Source of the DNA: JBCDBD01 sp039184335
GTDB lineage: Bacteria; Bacteroidota; Bacteroidia; Flavobacteriales; Flavobacteriaceae
DNA: 64,000 nt
Assembly: GCA_039184335.1 (NCBI GenBank)
Contig: JBCDBD010000003.1
Location: 1-64,000, forward strand
Direction of reading: 5' to 3'
Shown: in pieces, positions 44,954-53,238 of the stretch
How the letters are laid out: each line of letters opens with the position of its first letter
Numbering within the stretch: the first letter of the stretch is position 1
The notes under the pieces: model-generated
Told to the model about the DNA's origin: nothing
Database searches by the model: none
The model's input: the letters and a program-made list of their open reading frames with translations, nothing else
Position numbers and translations under genes: made by a program

Positions 44954-45364
44954 ATGGAAAACAAAAAAGAACATATAAATCCGGAAGTACTTTTTAAAAA
45001 TCCTGCTTTTTCACAAATCGTAACCACCCAAGGAGTTGGAAAGACAATTTATATCGGTGGACAAAATGCAGTGGATCAGAATGCCGAATTGGTTGGCAAA
45101 AATGATATCACGGCACAAACCGAACAAGTAATGAAAAATTTAGAGACCGCCTTAAAGTCTTGTGGAGCCAACTTCAAGGATTTGGTAAAACTGAACATTT
45201 ACTTGGTGCAAGGCCAAGATTTAAAAAAAGGATTTGAAGTTTCCAAAAAATTCTTGAAAGAAATTTCAAAACCACCAATTGTAACTGTCCTTTTTGTAGC
45301 AGGCCTCGTAAGTCGTGACTACCTTATCGAAATAGATGCAACTGCATTTGTTTCAAAAAGTTAA
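44954..45364 (+). CDS. RidA/YjgF family protein
   Basis: 136 aa. Typical RidA features: FSQIVTTQGVGKTIYIGGQNAVD near 18-40, a QTEQVMKNLETALKSCGA helix near 58-75 and LVKLNIYLV. The arginine that binds the imine/carboxylate in canonical RidA is not in the usual final motif: the end reads VAGLVSRDYLIEIDATAF, with arginine preceding DYLIEIDA, as in the RutC-like subgroup. Likely deaminates reactive enamines or a related substrate. Pairs with the SRPBCC gene 12 bp downstream. Confidence 0.9.
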   Translation: MENKKEHINPEVLFKNPAFSQIVTTQGVGKTIYIGGQNAVDQNAELVGKNDITAQTEQVMKNLETALKSCGANFKDLVKLNIYLVQGQDLKKGFEVSKKFLKEISKPPIVTVLFVAGLVSRDYLIEIDATAFVSKS

Positions 45365-45375
45365 AACTCAAAAAA

Positions 45376-45816
45376 ATGGCACATCAAGTCGGAAAAACCA
45401 AAGGTGTTGGATTTCAATTTGGCCTTCAAAAAACATTTCCCGTTTCAGAACAACACGCTTGGGACTTTATGTTCTCTGACAAAGGGCTGGGAATTTGGCT
45501 TGGCGAACTCAAAACTGACCTTGGTCCCAAAAAAATTTATCGGACAAAAGATGGCGTTGAGGGGCTTGTCAGAGTCTTTAAACCTGGTTCACACATTCGC
45601 ATGAACTGGAAAAAGAAATACTGGAAAAATATGTCGACCGTTCAAGTTCGTGTGGTCGAAAAGAGCAAAAACAAAACGGTAATCAGCTTGCATCATGAAA
45701 AGCTTACCGATGCGAAACAGCGTTCCGAAATGAAGGTATATTGGAACAGAAAAATGGACAAGATAACAAACGAGATAGATAAAACGCCAGCTGCTAACAT
45801 TCGCCACACACACTAA
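45376..45816 (+). CDS. SRPBCC/Aha1-like domain protein
   Basis: 146 aa, START/SRPBCC hydrophobic-pocket fold. QKTFPVSEQHAWDFMFSDKGLGIWLG near 20-45, RVFKPGSHIRMNWKKKYWKNMSTVQVRV in the middle and a C-terminal helix with MKVYWNRKMDKITNEI. Common in flavobacterial accessory regions; ligand unknown. It is cotranscribed with RidA (12-bp gap). Confidence 0.8.
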   Translation: MAHQVGKTKGVGFQFGLQKTFPVSEQHAWDFMFSDKGLGIWLGELKTDLGPKKIYRTKDGVEGLVRVFKPGSHIRMNWKKKYWKNMSTVQVRVVEKSKNKTVISLHHEKLTDAKQRSEMKVYWNRKMDKITNEIDKTPAANIRHTH

Positions 45817-45828
45817 TGAATAGTTACC

Positions 45829-46078
45829 ATGAGCGGGTCTTGTTACGGTATGAAAGATTCGATTTTGAAGGTACCGCGACATTGCAAAGTGGTAGAGGTT
45901 CCCCGTGGCCGAAAGTTGCTCTTTGCTGATGTCCCTCACCGATTGGCTCTCGGCAAACTGGTAGAAAAGCATTGATATCAAGTGGTACCATGAATCAAAT
46001 CCCTTACTGTGCTTGTACGTTTTGTGCTCTTTGACAAATTTGGTGAAACAAGAATGGTCTAGCCTTGAAATTATCTGG
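45829..46078 (-). pseudogene. IS4-family (DUF4372) transposase N-terminal relic
   Basis: Minus-strand frame from about 46078 reads ISRLDHSCFTKFVKEHKTYK, then GFDSWYHLISMLFYQFAESQ and SVRDISKEQLSATGNLYHF, the DUF4372 domain of IS4-type transposases. After a frameshift near 45880 it continues VPSKSNLSYRNKTRSW and stops. The catalytic domain is gone. It is the only minus-strand coding remnant between 39.5 and 54.3 kb. Confidence 0.75.
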
Positions 46079-46760
46079 AAAAATAAGGTTACATTTTATA
46101 TCAGTGGAATGGGTTTATTTGTGGTACAGTCCAAATTTAATGGGTCATATTAAAACCAACCCTTTTTTTAATCGTTTAAGACACTAATGCATTTTCTAAA
46201 TAGTGTTTAAATTGAACTATTTTCTTACGCAACATCCATAAAACAAAACATGGCTTGATGCCTTGCCGCGCATCTCCACCGAACATCTATACACGTATCG
46301 CTGCCGATCCACAACGACCCCATAGCCCTTTTCCGTTGCATACAGCTAAAAATCATCAATCGAATAATGGGACAAGAAGCACTCGTAGCATCAGGAGCAT
46401 ATACAGTAGAAAAAATCATCGATTGGAAAACCTAAATCCTTCTATCTCAAGTGTGGTCTGAAGTAAAGTGAAACTGCAGATAAAAATAGAGGTAAGGATA
46501 ATCAAATGAAGAAGCGGGTTGAGATGATAAGAAGAAAACTTGATCCGCATGTTTGACCAGACTTTGTGTCCCTTATGGATAGCAGTTCAAAAACCACCAC
46601 CCAAACCTTGGATTATTCTATCCGTTTGATTTTTATAAGAACTCAATTGGCACAACCAATGACAGCATTTATGGCTGCCCTGACACATGGCAGGCAGGAA
46701 TTTGTTAACTTCAAACCCGTAAACGGCACAACGCCTATGCCATTATAAAACCCCCAGTAA
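46079..46760. other. non-coding stretch with gene remnants
   Basis: No intact gene in 680 bp. A frame at about 46619-46707 reads YPFDFYKNSIGTTNDSIYGC followed by PDTWQAGIC and a stop, resembling the tail of a common flavobacterial hypothetical protein that ends in a CPDC-type motif. The GC-richer part at 46245-46340 stands out from its surroundings but gives no convincing protein. CGTAAACGGCACAACGCC (46719-46736), just before the cupin gene, resembles the spacer ends seen elsewhere. Confidence 0.35.
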
Positions 46761-47102
46761 ATGAAAAAGTCCAAAGCGAACAGTGAGCATTATACTTGGG
46801 GAGACCATTGTAGTGGATGGCTCTTGGTAAAATCTCAGTGTTTGAGTATCATCGAAGAATTAATGCCGCCAAAGACACAAGAGAAAAGATACTACCACAA
46901 CAATTCACAGCAATTCTTTAGAATTTTACGGGGAAAAGCGACCTTTGAAATTGATATAATTGAAGTGAAAAGTGGCAGCGGAATTCATATTCTGCCAAAA
47001 ACAAAGCACCGTATACGCAATGACCAATCAGAAAATTTGGAATTTATCGTAATCTCTGAACCAACTACCCGAGGAGATAGATACGATGACCCAAACCAAT
47101 AA
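46761..47102 (+). CDS. cupin domain protein
   Basis: 113 aa, small single-domain cupin. Metal-ligand-type residues: YYHNNSQQFFRILRGKATFEI near 44-64 (the G(X)5HXH(X)3-6E motif in degenerate form, with H and Q rather than two histidines) and the second motif GIHILPKTKHRIRN near 74-87. It resembles the mannose-6-phosphate-isomerase-like cupins. The tail sequence TTGCACAACGGTAATCGG follows (about 47106-47124), another cassette-like end. Confidence 0.8.
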   Translation: MKKSKANSEHYTWGDHCSGWLLVKSQCLSIIEELMPPKTQEKRYYHNNSQQFFRILRGKATFEIDIIEVKSGSGIHILPKTKHRIRNDQSENLEFIVISEPTTRGDRYDDPNQ

Positions 47103-47185
47103 AAATATTGCACAACGGTAATCGGACCGCATCAAAATAAGTGTCCGTTCGACGCGTTTAATACAATTGGAACAAAAAACACATC

Positions 47186-47650
47186 TTGAAAAAAATCAAC
47201 GTTCGTAAAGGACAAATTTTACAACATAGTGGACAACTCAACTCAAAGATCTATGCCGTAGAATCGGGATTATTGCGCAGCTATTCCATCGATAAAAAAG
47301 GAAAGGAGCATATTTTCATGTTTGCCCCTGAAAATTGGACGGTCGCAGATTCCGTAAGTCCCAATCTGCCTTGTGAACTGTTCATTGAGGCATTGGAAGA
47401 TTCTGTGGTCATTGTTCTTGAAAAGAAAATTGAAAACACCGCCGACACCCAGTCTTTGGTCAACCGAATCAATACCTTACAAAAAAGAGTGATCATGTTG
47501 ATGAGTTCTTCGGCAATCGAACGGTATGACCATTTTATGGAAACCTATTCCGGTATCGCCCAGAGAGTTCCCCAAAAAATGATTGCATCTTACTTGGGCA
47601 TAAGGCCAGAAACGTTAAGCGTCGTCAAAAAAGAGTGGTATAAAAAATAA
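47186..47650 (+). CDS. Crp/Fnr family cyclic-nucleotide-binding regulator
   Basis: 154 aa, starting with TTG at 47186. A cNMP-binding jelly roll fills about 1-95 (GQILQHSGQLNSKIYAVESGLLRSY, MFAPENWTVADS), followed by a short helical C-terminal region with VPQKMIASYLGIRPETLSVVKKEW, a winged-helix recognition segment. The domain is shorter than in full Crp (about 200 aa), with an N-terminal truncation of roughly 30 residues compared with usual flavobacterial homologues. It precedes FMN reductase, DoxX and SDR genes and may regulate them (inference). Confidence 0.82.
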   Translation: MKKINVRKGQILQHSGQLNSKIYAVESGLLRSYSIDKKGKEHIFMFAPENWTVADSVSPNLPCELFIEALEDSVVIVLEKKIENTADTQSLVNRINTLQKRVIMLMSSSAIERYDHFMETYSGIAQRVPQKMIASYLGIRPETLSVVKKEWYKK

Positions 47651-47728
47651 GCCCATTCATTTCTTATGTTACATTAATGCATAGAAAATTTATTGGTCAG
47701 ACATTTGCTCCAAAAAAAAACGGGTGAA

Positions 47729-48274
47729 ATGACCAAAAAAATAATCGCTTTTGCGGCATCAAACAGTGAACGATCTATAAACAAACAATTTGCAGAATAT
47801 ACGGCAGGCCAATTGACAGCAGTGGAAACCACCATTCTAGACCTCAATAATTTTGAATTACCTGTCTATTCTGTTGACCTGGAAAAAGAATCGGGAGTAC
47901 CAGTAAATGCCATTCGGTTTGCACAGTTTATTCAAGAAGCAGATGGCATCATAATTTCCCTTGCTGAATATAACGGCCTTTACACAAGTGCCTTCAAGAA
48001 CCTGTGGGACTGGATGTCTCGAATAGGCACCCCCAAAGTATGGCAAGACAAGCCCATGTTTTTAATGGGTACTAGCCCGAGTAAGCGTCCAGGTTCTTAT
48101 GTGATGAAAGTATCGCAATCCCTTTTTCCGTTATTTGGGGCCAATATCATCGCAAGTTTTCACCTACCTTCTTTTAATTACTTTTTTAGAGATGGACAAA
48201 TTGTTGAACCCACTCAAAAAGAAATACATACTACAGAATTAGAAAAATTTCAAACCTATTTACTAAACAATTAA
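47729..48274 (+). CDS. NADPH-dependent FMN reductase (flavodoxin-like)
   Basis: 181 aa from ATG 47729 (MTKKIIAFAASNSERSINKQ); an earlier in-frame start at 47693 adds 12 residues that do not belong to the family. Flavin-phosphate loop ASNSERSINKQ near 9-19, and the family motif IISLAEYNGLYTSAFKNLWDW near 77-97 (usually PEYNGS-x3-LKN). Reduces FMN or quinone-type substrates. Start of a group with DoxX (10-bp gap) and an SDR (7-bp gap). Confidence 0.87.
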   Translation: MTKKIIAFAASNSERSINKQFAEYTAGQLTAVETTILDLNNFELPVYSVDLEKESGVPVNAIRFAQFIQEADGIIISLAEYNGLYTSAFKNLWDWMSRIGTPKVWQDKPMFLMGTSPSKRPGSYVMKVSQSLFPLFGANIIASFHLPSFNYFFRDGQIVEPTQKEIHTTELEKFQTYLLNN

Positions 48275-48284
48275 AAACAAAAAC

Positions 48285-48683
48285 ATGGCACATTTTCACG
48301 AAACGAGCATTAGTAAAACTCAGAAAATAATAGGATACGCCCTTTCTATTTTATTCAGCATTCAAATAATCATTGCTGGAGTCTTAAAACTAATCCATGA
48401 AGCAGACATCGTAGAGCGAATGAGCAAAATACAGAATTGGGGTGACAAACTCCTATTCGTTGGGATATTGCAATTGATCTTACTGGCCCTGTATTGGATA
48501 CCAAAGACCCAAAAATTGGGCTTCTACCTGCTTTGCTCATATGCAGGCGGAATCATAGTGGCAGAGGTTGTTGCCGGAACCCACGTGGAACAAGGTGGGC
48601 CACCAGCACCCCTTGTAGGCATTGTGACTACAGTATTCTTGTATTCGGGAACTATTTTAAGAAAACCTTCAATGTTAAAATAG
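48285..48683 (+). CDS. DoxX family membrane protein
   Basis: 132 aa, four predicted membrane helices (about 15-35, 53-73, 77-97, 108-125). Matches the small DoxX/DoxD-like family: IIIAGVLKLIHEADIVERMSKI near 24-45 and LQLILLALYWIPKTQKLGFYLL. Function unclear; such proteins often accompany redox enzymes, as here with FMN reductase and SDR. Confidence 0.85.
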   Translation: MAHFHETSISKTQKIIGYALSILFSIQIIIAGVLKLIHEADIVERMSKIQNWGDKLLFVGILQLILLALYWIPKTQKLGFYLLCSYAGGIIVAEVVAGTHVEQGGPPAPLVGIVTTVFLYSGTILRKPSMLK

Positions 48684-48690
48684 CACTATT

Positions 48691-49485
48691 ATGAAAAACA
48701 ACACAATTCTTCTTACTGGCGGACACTCTGGAATGGGGCTTGAATTGACCAAAATACTATTGGCAGAAGGCCATACCGTCGGCTTGATCGTTAGAAATGA
48801 AAAGAGAAAAAATGATGCGGTTGAAGCACTTGGAAATCCAGATAACATTGAATTCTTTTTTGCCGACTTGAGTAAAAGAGACCAAATTAAGGATGTCGCC
48901 GACAGTATTAAGACCAAATGGATCAAAATTGATGTCGTCTTTAACAATGCAGGTGTTCTTCTAGACCGATTGTATTTTTCAGATTATGGTAACGAACTGC
49001 AACTTGAAATCAATGCGATAAGTCCATACCTGCTAACAAAAGAACTTCTCCCTCTTTTAAAAATGGCTGAAACCCCAATGGTCATAAATACTGCAACCAC
49101 TGGTTTGCAGAACAAAAAGTCCATTGACATCCCTGAGTTTAAAAAGCCCACAAAGTTTACCAAACTGACAGGCTCTTATTTAGACTCAAAGCTATTGATG
49201 GTCTTGTTGATGAATTATTTAAGTAGCCAGAATGCCAACATTCGCGTGGTCAGTATCGATCCAGGAGCCATAAAAACAAAAATGACGGCTGGTGACGGCA
49301 TGCCTTTTTGGCTAAAACCTATTCGGAATCTATTGTTTAAGTCCCCAGAACAAGGGGCCGCGAATCTATATGACGGTGCATTTAATCAACAATATTCTGG
49401 AAGCGGAATTTATATAAGCAATAAAAAAGTAAAGGGCTTAAAGATTGTCTTAAATGACAACGAAGTCGATGAACTGCTGAATTGA
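48691..49485 (+). CDS. short-chain dehydrogenase/reductase
   Basis: 264 aa. Cofactor motif LLTGGHSGMGLELTKIL at 6-22, NNAGVLLDRLYFS near 86, and SGSYLDSKLLMVLLM-type catalytic segment near 165-178 (tyrosine and lysine). Extended-substrate SDR of unknown specificity. Last gene of the Crp-FMN reductase-DoxX-SDR set. Confidence 0.88.
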   Translation: MKNNTILLTGGHSGMGLELTKILLAEGHTVGLIVRNEKRKNDAVEALGNPDNIEFFFADLSKRDQIKDVADSIKTKWIKIDVVFNNAGVLLDRLYFSDYGNELQLEINAISPYLLTKELLPLLKMAETPMVINTATTGLQNKKSIDIPEFKKPTKFTKLTGSYLDSKLLMVLLMNYLSSQNANIRVVSIDPGAIKTKMTAGDGMPFWLKPIRNLLFKSPEQGAANLYDGAFNQQYSGSGIYISNKKVKGLKIVLNDNEVDELLN

Positions 49486-49638
49486 AAAAATCATACGACA
49501 ATGTAGAAAGGCCATAACGGTTTGGGTGCTCTCCCAAGCCGTTTTGTGTTTAATTGAATATCTTGCCCAATGAAAACAACGGCACTTGGCCCAAAACTAC
49601 ACGTAAAATGCCGATAGGTAATCAAAAACAGCCCATCT
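49486..49638. other. spacer with cassette-like wording
   Basis: Contains GCCATAACGGTTTGGGTGCTCTCCCAAGCCGTTTTGTG-type sequence (about 49510-49547): AACGGTTTGGG and CCCAAGCCGTT pair as a hairpin of about 10 bp around a short loop. It could be a terminator of the SDR gene or another cassette end. Confidence 0.4.
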
Positions 49639-50742
49639 ATGAAGAACCCATTTTGGACGACAATTGTCATTTTCTTGCTGATCAATTCGTTGACCGCCCA
49701 AACAAAAGAAAAATTCTTGGCCGAATTAAAACAGGAAATTCAAAAAGAGAAAATCCCCGGTTGTGGAATAGCAGTGATCAAAAATGGCAAAACACTAATT
49801 TCAGAAGCCATAGGCTTAGCAGATTTTGCCTTTTCAGTTCCCGTTGACAGTTCCACGATTTTCTCTATCAATTCGCTATCAAAAATATTTGCGGGCACCG
49901 CCATTATGCAATTGGTAGATGACGCTGAAATGCACCTGTCAGACCCCATTTCGGCCTACTTGGATGACCTACCCCCTAAATGGCAAGAAATAACAATACG
50001 ACAACTCCTAAGCCATACATCTGGACTACCTGATATTGAAGATTTGGAAAATGGAGGGTTAATCGGCGGAAAAGGGGAAAAATTTGCTTGGCAAACGGTA
50101 AAAAAGGAAAATATTAGATCTAAAGCGGGTGAAAAATTTGACTACATTCAGACCAATTACGTTTTAATCCAAAAACTGATCGAAAAAATTAGCCAGATGG
50201 GCTATGTGCAGTTTCTGCAGAAAAACCAGTTTGACAAAATCGGGGTCACTGGGGATATCATTTTTGGAAGTTCTTTCGATGTGGCGAAAAACAAAAGCAC
50301 CACTTACAGCTATTACAAACAAGATCCGCTGACAAAAAAATATGTAAAAGGGGTAAAATTATACGAAATATCAGAAGAATTTTCACCAATGGTTTGGGCT
50401 GATGCTGGCGCATTTGCAACTGTAGACGCATTGACAAAATGGATAGTTGCCTTAGAAAAAGGTAGCTTTATAACAAATAAGAGCCTTGAAGAAATGTGGA
50501 CCGCCGTACCCTTGAACAATGGTAAATATAGCGGCTTCGGAGGTGCGTTAAACGGCTATGCATATGGGTGGCCGGTAATAATGAGAGCTGATCATCCTGC
50601 AATCGCACCTATTGGTGGCGGGCGGGCATCTTTAATCGTATATCCGAAAGATGGGTTGACCATTGTACTTTTGACCAATCTGACCGGTAGTTCCCCTCAA
50701 AAAATCATTGAAAAAATAGCCTATCACTATTGGGAACCATAA
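49639..50742 (+). CDS. serine hydrolase, beta-lactamase/class C family
   Basis: 367 aa with a signal peptide (about 1-20, ending LTA). SxxK motif SLSK at 79-82, the QTNYVL segment near 172 in the position of YxN, and GGGRAS near 330 in the position of the KTG-type motif. Class C-like penicillin-recognising fold, probably an esterase or peptidase; not evidence of antibiotic resistance by itself. A second, different member is at 53239. Confidence 0.88.
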   Translation: MKNPFWTTIVIFLLINSLTAQTKEKFLAELKQEIQKEKIPGCGIAVIKNGKTLISEAIGLADFAFSVPVDSSTIFSINSLSKIFAGTAIMQLVDDAEMHLSDPISAYLDDLPPKWQEITIRQLLSHTSGLPDIEDLENGGLIGGKGEKFAWQTVKKENIRSKAGEKFDYIQTNYVLIQKLIEKISQMGYVQFLQKNQFDKIGVTGDIIFGSSFDVAKNKSTTYSYYKQDPLTKKYVKGVKLYEISEEFSPMVWADAGAFATVDALTKWIVALEKGSFITNKSLEEMWTAVPLNNGKYSGFGGALNGYAYGWPVIMRADHPAIAPIGGGRASLIVYPKDGLTIVLLTNLTGSSPQKIIEKIAYHYWEP

Positions 50743-50857
50743 ATACGGGGAAGCCTACGGACAAGAAATCATTTTACCGATCAAAACTACTACGACAATA
50801 CATCAGTGGCTGTAAGACCACTTTAATCGATAACCCCTTAGATAACTAAAAACACCG

Positions 50858-51343
50858 ATGAAAATGTCAAAAAGAACATCTAGGAACTGGCTGTTGGCAC
50901 TTGTTGTATTGGCCACAATGGTACCATTGGGCACCTATGCCCAAAAGCAACACGTCAAAGAGGAAATACTGAAGAACGGAGAAACAATCCGAAAAGCCTT
51001 TCTAGATGGGGATATTGAAAGAATAAAGTCACTTCACCACCCCGATGTCATTAAAGCACTTGCGTACAATGACATAAAAATTGGAAGGGACGAGGTCATG
51101 AAAGGATTGATTGAAACGCTTGGGAATTTTGATTTGGAATTCATCAAGAATGATGTTGAAAGTATTTACACAAAAGGTGATATCGCCATTGAACAGACCT
51201 GTTTTTCCATAAAGGGAACACCAAAAAATGGGGGAACGCCCTTTGTTTTCAATGGACGGACAATGGTTACCTATGTAAGGTACGCTGAAAGTCCGACAGG
51301 ATGGGCCACCATTCGAGAAATAATCCAACCCGCATCAAAATAA
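50858..51343 (+). CDS. exported SnoaL/NTF2-like protein (DUF4440 type)
   Basis: 161 aa with a signal peptide (about 1-28, ending LGTYAQ). The rest is one NTF2-like alpha+beta barrel with GETIRKAFLDGDIERIKSLHHPDVIKALA near 41-69 and the C-terminal VTYVRYAESPTGWATIREI. Such proteins bind small molecules in the barrel; ligand unknown. Monocistronic spacing on both sides (115 and 137 bp). Confidence 0.82.
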   Translation: MKMSKRTSRNWLLALVVLATMVPLGTYAQKQHVKEEILKNGETIRKAFLDGDIERIKSLHHPDVIKALAYNDIKIGRDEVMKGLIETLGNFDLEFIKNDVESIYTKGDIAIEQTCFSIKGTPKNGGTPFVFNGRTMVTYVRYAESPTGWATIREIIQPASK

Positions 51344-51480
51344 AACCCTGGACCAATCCATACATTGGTAACCTACACAAAAAATCGTAAATTAAAGACC
51401 TACAAGGCCAAGTAGGTATCTTTTTGGTCATATTCAATTGTTACTTTGCCAAGAGTTGATATTAACGCCAAAAAACAGAT

Positions 51481-52302
51481 ATGAAACTTTATTTGTTTTT
51501 AAATCCACTGTTTTGGTTCATTCTGGGATGCGGTGACAGTCAAGAAACCCAGCTTGATGCCCCTGACCCTTGGACCATGGTTTTTGAAGACGATTTTAAC
51601 AATGACCTATCAGCCTGGAACATTTGGGAAAGCGGTGCCTTTAATGAGGAAATCCAATTATATCGCATAGAGCAACTATCGCTTGAAAACAGTGTTTTGA
51701 CCATTGCTGTAAAAAGGGAAGACGATACAGGCCCCACCTCAATTGTTGACAACACCGTCAAAAATTTCGAATATGTGTCCGGAAGGATTGAAAGCAAGAC
51801 CTTGTTCGGACCTTCTAACGCTGACGGAGAACACGAATATCGCTTCGCTGCCCGCATCAGATTGCCTGCCGGTCATGGTATGTGGCCTGCCTTCTGGACA
51901 TATGGTGACCCATGGCCCACACAAGGTGAAATCGATATTCTCGAAGCTCGAGGAGGTAAGCCCCTTGAATACCAGACCAATATTTTTTATGGCACAAGCC
52001 CAAATATAAACCTCAACCAAGACACTGACATCCTACATTACGTAGAACAAGATTTGACCGCTGACTTTCATGTCTATGAAATGATTTGGAAGTCCACGTC
52101 AATAGACATTATTTTTGACGGGGAACTGCTCTATACCTATACCGCCAATGGCAACAATAACATAAGTGATCTTTTCGGCAAAAAACAGAAAGTAGTCTTG
52201 AATACTGCTGTGGGAGGGTGGTTTTTTACCGATAGAAACCCTGCCAATTATGTCGATAACGCATCGATGGAGGTCGATTGGGTAAGGGTCTACAAACGAT
52301 AG
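51481..52302 (+). CDS. glycoside hydrolase family 16 lipoprotein
   Basis: 273 aa. N-terminal lipobox (FILGCG, cysteine 17). One GH16 jelly roll with the catalytic ExDxxE in GEIDILEARGG (about 149-154), preceded by GMWPAFWTYG and followed by WFFTDRNPANYVDNASMEVDWVRVY. GH16 members of this type cleave beta-1,3- or mixed beta-glucans such as laminarin. It is followed 24 bp later by an esterase gene, so the two may act together on a polysaccharide at the cell surface. Confidence 0.92.
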   Translation: MKLYLFLNPLFWFILGCGDSQETQLDAPDPWTMVFEDDFNNDLSAWNIWESGAFNEEIQLYRIEQLSLENSVLTIAVKREDDTGPTSIVDNTVKNFEYVSGRIESKTLFGPSNADGEHEYRFAARIRLPAGHGMWPAFWTYGDPWPTQGEIDILEARGGKPLEYQTNIFYGTSPNINLNQDTDILHYVEQDLTADFHVYEMIWKSTSIDIIFDGELLYTYTANGNNNISDLFGKKQKVVLNTAVGGWFFTDRNPANYVDNASMEVDWVRVYKR

Positions 52303-52326
52303 GATAATCGTAGCAAAAAAGAAAAC

Positions 52327-53217
52327 ATGAAGAAACTTTTTCCGTTCGTACCATTACTGCTGTTGCTATGCGGCTGTACCGACATGTCATCCATAAAGAA
52401 CAAGCACCTCAACGTAAGCTATGCAAACGACTCAAAAGCACAGCAAATGGACATTTTCATTCCTGATGGGGATGGTCCTTCCCCTACAGTGATCCTCATA
52501 CATGGTGGGGGTTTTAAAACCGGGGATAAAAAATCAGAAAATGATTTGGCAAAAGCATTGGTTTCGAATGGTTTTGTGGCCATAGCCGTGAACTATCGCC
52601 TCAGTGGAGAAGCTGTATTTCCAGCGGCTGTACATGATGTCAAGGCAGCTATTCGGTTCATACGGGCAAATGCAAAAAAATACGTTGTTGATCCAGACAA
52701 AATTGCGACATGGGGCGCATCTGCCGGTGGCCATCTTTCGGCCATGATGGGTACTTCGGCCGGTGATGGTTTTTTAGATGGTATTGTGGGCGACCATAAC
52801 AATGAATCGGCCCAAATACAAGCCTGCATAAATTGGTTTGGTCCCATTAATTTTGCCACCATGATAGACGACGCAAGACAGTTGGGGTTTGACGACCGTT
52901 TTAATGTTACTATAGAGAGTGCATATCTTGGTGCAGATGCTACCGATCCTATCAATATGGCCTTGGTACAACGTTCAAATCCAACAAACTATATTGACGA
53001 AACAGATCCTCCATTTTATGTGCAAGCGGGCAGTAAAGATCCTTTGATACCATATTTGCAAAGTCAAAATTTTGCCGATACACTGCGCAAGGTCTTGGGC
53101 GACGGCAAGGTGAACTATGAACTAATCGAAAATGCAAAGCATGGAGGGTCAAAGTTTACAGACCAAGAAAATGTTGCCAAAATAATTTCATTCTTAGACA
53201 AGCACCTGAAAAAATAA
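52327..53217 (+). CDS. alpha/beta hydrolase (BD-FAE-like esterase)
   Basis: 296 aa. N-terminal lipobox LLLCGC gives a lipoprotein (cysteine near 17). HGGG oxyanion motif in LIHGGGFKTGDK near 58-70, nucleophile serine in TWGASAGGHLSAM (about 132), aspartate in AGSKDPLIPY near 237 and histidine in AKHGGSKF near 275. Matches the bacterial esterase group that acts on acetylated polysaccharides. Cotranscribed with GH16 (24-bp gap). Confidence 0.9.
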   Translation: MKKLFPFVPLLLLLCGCTDMSSIKNKHLNVSYANDSKAQQMDIFIPDGDGPSPTVILIHGGGFKTGDKKSENDLAKALVSNGFVAIAVNYRLSGEAVFPAAVHDVKAAIRFIRANAKKYVVDPDKIATWGASAGGHLSAMMGTSAGDGFLDGIVGDHNNESAQIQACINWFGPINFATMIDDARQLGFDDRFNVTIESAYLGADATDPINMALVQRSNPTNYIDETDPPFYVQAGSKDPLIPYLQSQNFADTLRKVLGDGKVNYELIENAKHGGSKFTDQENVAKIISFLDKHLKK

Positions 53218-53238
53218 ACGCACGCACCGCCATTTTTG

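Noticed and set aside
46225..46419. 64-aa minus-strand frame in the remnant region
   Set aside because: Cysteine/arginine-rich sequence with no family resemblance; more likely a by-product of the GC-richer patch.
39534..47180. Classic class 1 integron
   Set aside because: No integrase gene and no exact GTTRRRY core; only a resemblance to attC ends is claimed.
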